A stretch of 22,832 bases of DNA from assembly GCA_910586675.1 (NCBI GenBank), contig CAJUJO010000024.1, positions 1-22,832 of the forward strand. The letters run 5' to 3'. This DNA comes from an uncultured Christensenellaceae bacterium (lineage in GTDB: Bacteria > Bacillota > Clostridia > Christensenellales > Borkfalkiaceae). The position numbers and the translations under genes were made by a program. Of this stretch, positions 21,418 through 22,832 are shown piece after piece. The notes under the pieces are model-generated. The model was not told the DNA's origin, made no database searches, and was given only the letters and a program-made list of their open reading frames with translations. Position 1 is the first letter of the stretch. The number at the start of each line of letters is the position of its first letter.

Positions 21418-22509
21418 TCATAAACGGTTCCCGTCCGTTCCGCATATCACGCCGCCGCCAAGGCACTGCGTTTCGTCGTAAAATACGGCGTACTGCCCTT
21501 CCGTAACGGCGCGCTGCGGCTCGTCGAAGAATACCTCTGCCGTATCGGCTCCCGTGCGCTTTACGCGCACCGCCTGTTCCCCCTGCCGATAGCGGAATTT
21601 TGCTTTGCACGCAAAATCCTTTTTATCGGGCGGAACGGGAATATAGTTAATGCCGCTCACCGTGCACGCGTTTGAATAGAGCGGAGATTCGTCTCCGTGG
21701 GAAACATAGAGAATATTATGCCGCAGATCTTTTTTCACTACGAACCATCTGCCGTCCTCGCCCTTTTTGCCGCCGAGATCCAGCCCCCTGCGTTGCCCGA
21801 GCGTATAATACATGAGACCGAGATGCTCCCCGACCTCTTCTCCGCCGAGCGTTATAATTTTACCCTTCTGCGCTGGCAGGTAGGTCTGCAAAAACTTGCG
21901 GAAGTTCCGTTCGCCGATAAAACAAATACCCGTGGAATCCTTCTTCTTTGCCGTGGCGAGACCGTTTTGTTCCGCAACCGCGCGCACTTCCGCCTTCGTT
22001 AAATCCGCAAGCGGGAAGAGCACGTCCTCGAGTTGCGCCTGCGAAAGCTGGTTGAGAAAGTAAGTCTGATCTTTTCCCGCGTCTTTGGCTTTCAGCAAGC
22101 GGTGAAGCCCTCCCTCATGGGAAATACCGCAATAGTGCCCCGTCGCAATAAAATCCGCGCCGAGCGCTTTGGCGTGCTCCTTAAACGGACCGAATTTAAT
22201 TTCACGGTTGCATAGCACATCGGGATTGGGCGTTCTGCCCGCGCGGTATTCTTCAAGAAAATAGGAAAAAACGCGCTCCGTATATTCCCGCGAAAAATTG
22301 ACGGTGTAATACGGAATATCGAGCACGCCGCACACGCGCTTTACGTCCTCGAAATCCTCTTCCGCGGTGCACGCGCCGTTTTCGTCCTCTTCTTCCCAAT
22401 TTTTCATGAACAACCCTATCACGCGGTACCCCTGCTCCTTCAAAAGAAGCGCCGCGACGGAGCTGTCTACGCCGCCGCTTAACCCCACGACGACAGTTTT
22501 CTTCGGCAT
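21418..22509 (-). CDS. mnmA: tRNA-specific 2-thiouridylase MnmA
   Basis: A 363-residue enzyme that puts sulfur on the wobble uridine of Lys, Glu and Gln tRNAs, using ATP and a persulfide. The PP-loop SGGVDSS (11-17) activates the tRNA; the catalytic cysteines are Cys100 (PNPDVLCNREIKF) and Cys196 (DSTGICFIGERNF), placed like the E. coli pair. The C-terminal part carries the beta-barrel tRNA-binding domains (LGLMYYTLGQRRGL and CKAKFRYRQ). The length is normal. ATG 22509 follows AGGAAA at 8 bases, and a promoter lies at 22539-22567. Confidence 0.96.
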   Translation of the reverse strand: MPKKTVVVGLSGGVDSSVAALLLKEQGYRVIGLFMKNWEEEDENGACTAEEDFEDVKRVCGVLDIPYYTVNFSREYTERVFSYFLEEYRAGRTPNPDVLCNREIKFGPFKEHAKALGADFIATGHYCGISHEGGLHRLLKAKDAGKDQTYFLNQLSQAQLEDVLFPLADLTKAEVRAVAEQNGLATAKKKDSTGICFIGERNFRKFLQTYLPAQKGKIITLGGEEVGEHLGLMYYTLGQRRGLDLGGKKGEDGRWFVVKKDLRHNILYVSHGDESPLYSNACTVSGINYIPVPPDKKDFACKAKFRYRQGEQAVRVKRTGADTAEVFFDEPQRAVTEGQYAVFYDETQCLGGGVICGTDGNRL

Positions 22510-22538
22510 TGTATCGTTTCCTGTAAAAATTTTCTTTC

Positions 22539-22567
22539 ATTTTACCATATTTCAATAAAAATATGAA
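22539..22567 (-). promoter_or_regulatory. Promoter of mnmA
   Basis: Minus strand: TTCATA (22567-22562), a 17-base spacer and TAAAAT (22544-22539) with an extended TGG. Confidence 0.6.
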
Positions 22568-22585
22568 GCATTTTCCGAAAGAATG

Positions 22586-22594
22586 TGCTATAAT
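22586..22594 (+). promoter_or_regulatory. Divergent extended -10 promoter candidate
   Basis: TGC followed by a perfect TATAAT (22589-22594) on the plus strand. No good -35 is present. It points away from mnmA, towards the tRNA-like fragment about 110 bases downstream. Confidence 0.4.
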
Positions 22595-22703
22595 ACAAGC
22601 AGGAAAACTTGTTTGCAAGAATTTTCGAGCGACGTATTCAGGCATGCCGTTCTATGTTATCATACCGGCGTACGGGATAGTAGCGATTGTCTTCTTTATT
22701 TCC

Positions 22704-22747
22704 GCATCCGTAGTCTAACTGGATAAAATCATGGCCTCCGACGCTAA
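22704..22747 (+). tRNA. tRNA-Arg(CCG)-like 5' half, truncated or degenerate
   Basis: The sequence follows the tRNA plan from the acceptor 5' strand GCATCCG (22704-22710) through TA, a D-arm with the conserved AACTGGATA loop, to an anticodon arm ATGGC-CTCCGAC-GC, whose loop reads anticodon CCG. After the loop the 3' side of the anticodon stem is only partly complementary (GCTAA instead of GCCAT). No T-arm (GGTTCGANTCC) and no 3' acceptor CGGATGC follow before the window ends. The D-stem has one mismatch. It is therefore a fragment or decayed gene, not a working tRNA. Confidence 0.45.
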
Positions 22748-22832
22748 TACGCGATAAGGCTATTTTAAAAAAATCCTACTATATATTGCGGTTTTAAGTA
22801 GATTTTCCCCGCAAAACACACAACGCAAAAAA
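22748..22832. other. AT-rich tail without a recognised gene
   Basis: After the tRNA-like fragment the sequence turns AT-rich, with poly-A stretches (22764-22773, 22827-22832) and a loose GCGG/CCGC inverted repeat around 22788-22812. No coding frame of use, no ribosome-binding site and no recognisable element end is seen. Confidence 0.6.

Noticed and set aside
22704..22776. Complete functional tRNA-Arg gene
   Set aside because: No T-arm and no 3' acceptor strand can be found; the 3' side of the anticodon stem does not pair properly.
1..22832. CRISPR array, insertion sequence or complete prophage
   Set aside because: No regularly spaced direct repeats, no transposase or integrase frame and no phage structural genes are visible; only the edge scars hint at mobile DNA.

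Overview
The window looks like chromosomal DNA of an anaerobic, endospore-forming member of the Bacillota, probably class Clostridia. The grounds are a sleB-ypeB germination pair, a spoIIR gene, strong Shine-Dalgarno sites, BspA-type leucine-rich-repeat proteins, and Mn2+ riboswitches with intrinsic terminators. The lineage is inferred from gene content and not from any marker comparison. The coding core is fairly GC-rich. Both ends (about 1-430 and about 22745-22832) are AT-richer, show broken features and look like recombination scars.

Left edge (1-541): the 5' end of a minus-strand gene that resembles a reverse transcriptase of diversity-generating retroelements, a possible template-repeat end, an AT-rich open frame without a normal start, and a strong bidirectional terminator.

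Region 542-9541, minus strand: two transport units, each opened by its own consensus promoter and a yybP-ykoY-type Mn2+ riboswitch ending in a terminator. The first is mntP alone. The second begins with a CaCA-family cation exchanger and runs with little spacing into a heterodimeric ABC exporter pair, a GNAT acetyltransferase, a DUF4375 membrane protein and a ClC chloride channel/antiporter. The ABC and GNAT genes are joined by ATGA overlaps. The ClC gene also has a promoter of its own.

Region 9543-15660: a plus-strand BspA-like LRR lipoprotein converges on a minus-strand MATE efflux gene across a shared 19-bp hairpin. The MATE gene is frameshifted and sits behind a leader that matches a guanidine-IV (mepA) riboswitch in layout. 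Upstream of it are cls (cardiolipin synthase) and a small unknown protein.

Region 15662-22509, minus strand: trmL overlapping a degenerate LRR-like membrane protein; sleB-ypeB, where YpeB carries an unusual Lys/Arg/Ala-rich N-terminal extension of about 220 residues; spoIIR with a forespore-type promoter and a hairpin that covers its ribosome-binding site only in read-through RNA; a small PNPOx-fold flavoprotein; and mnmA. A consensus plus-strand promoter between trmL and ypeB drives a short transcript with no recognisable gene. The right edge holds a tRNA-Arg-like 5' half that loses its tRNA identity just after the anticodon loop.

The best candidates for new biology are the spoIIR leader switch, the basic YpeB extension, the long Mn-riboswitch-led operon, the orphan small RNA, and the retroelement and tRNA scars at the two ends.
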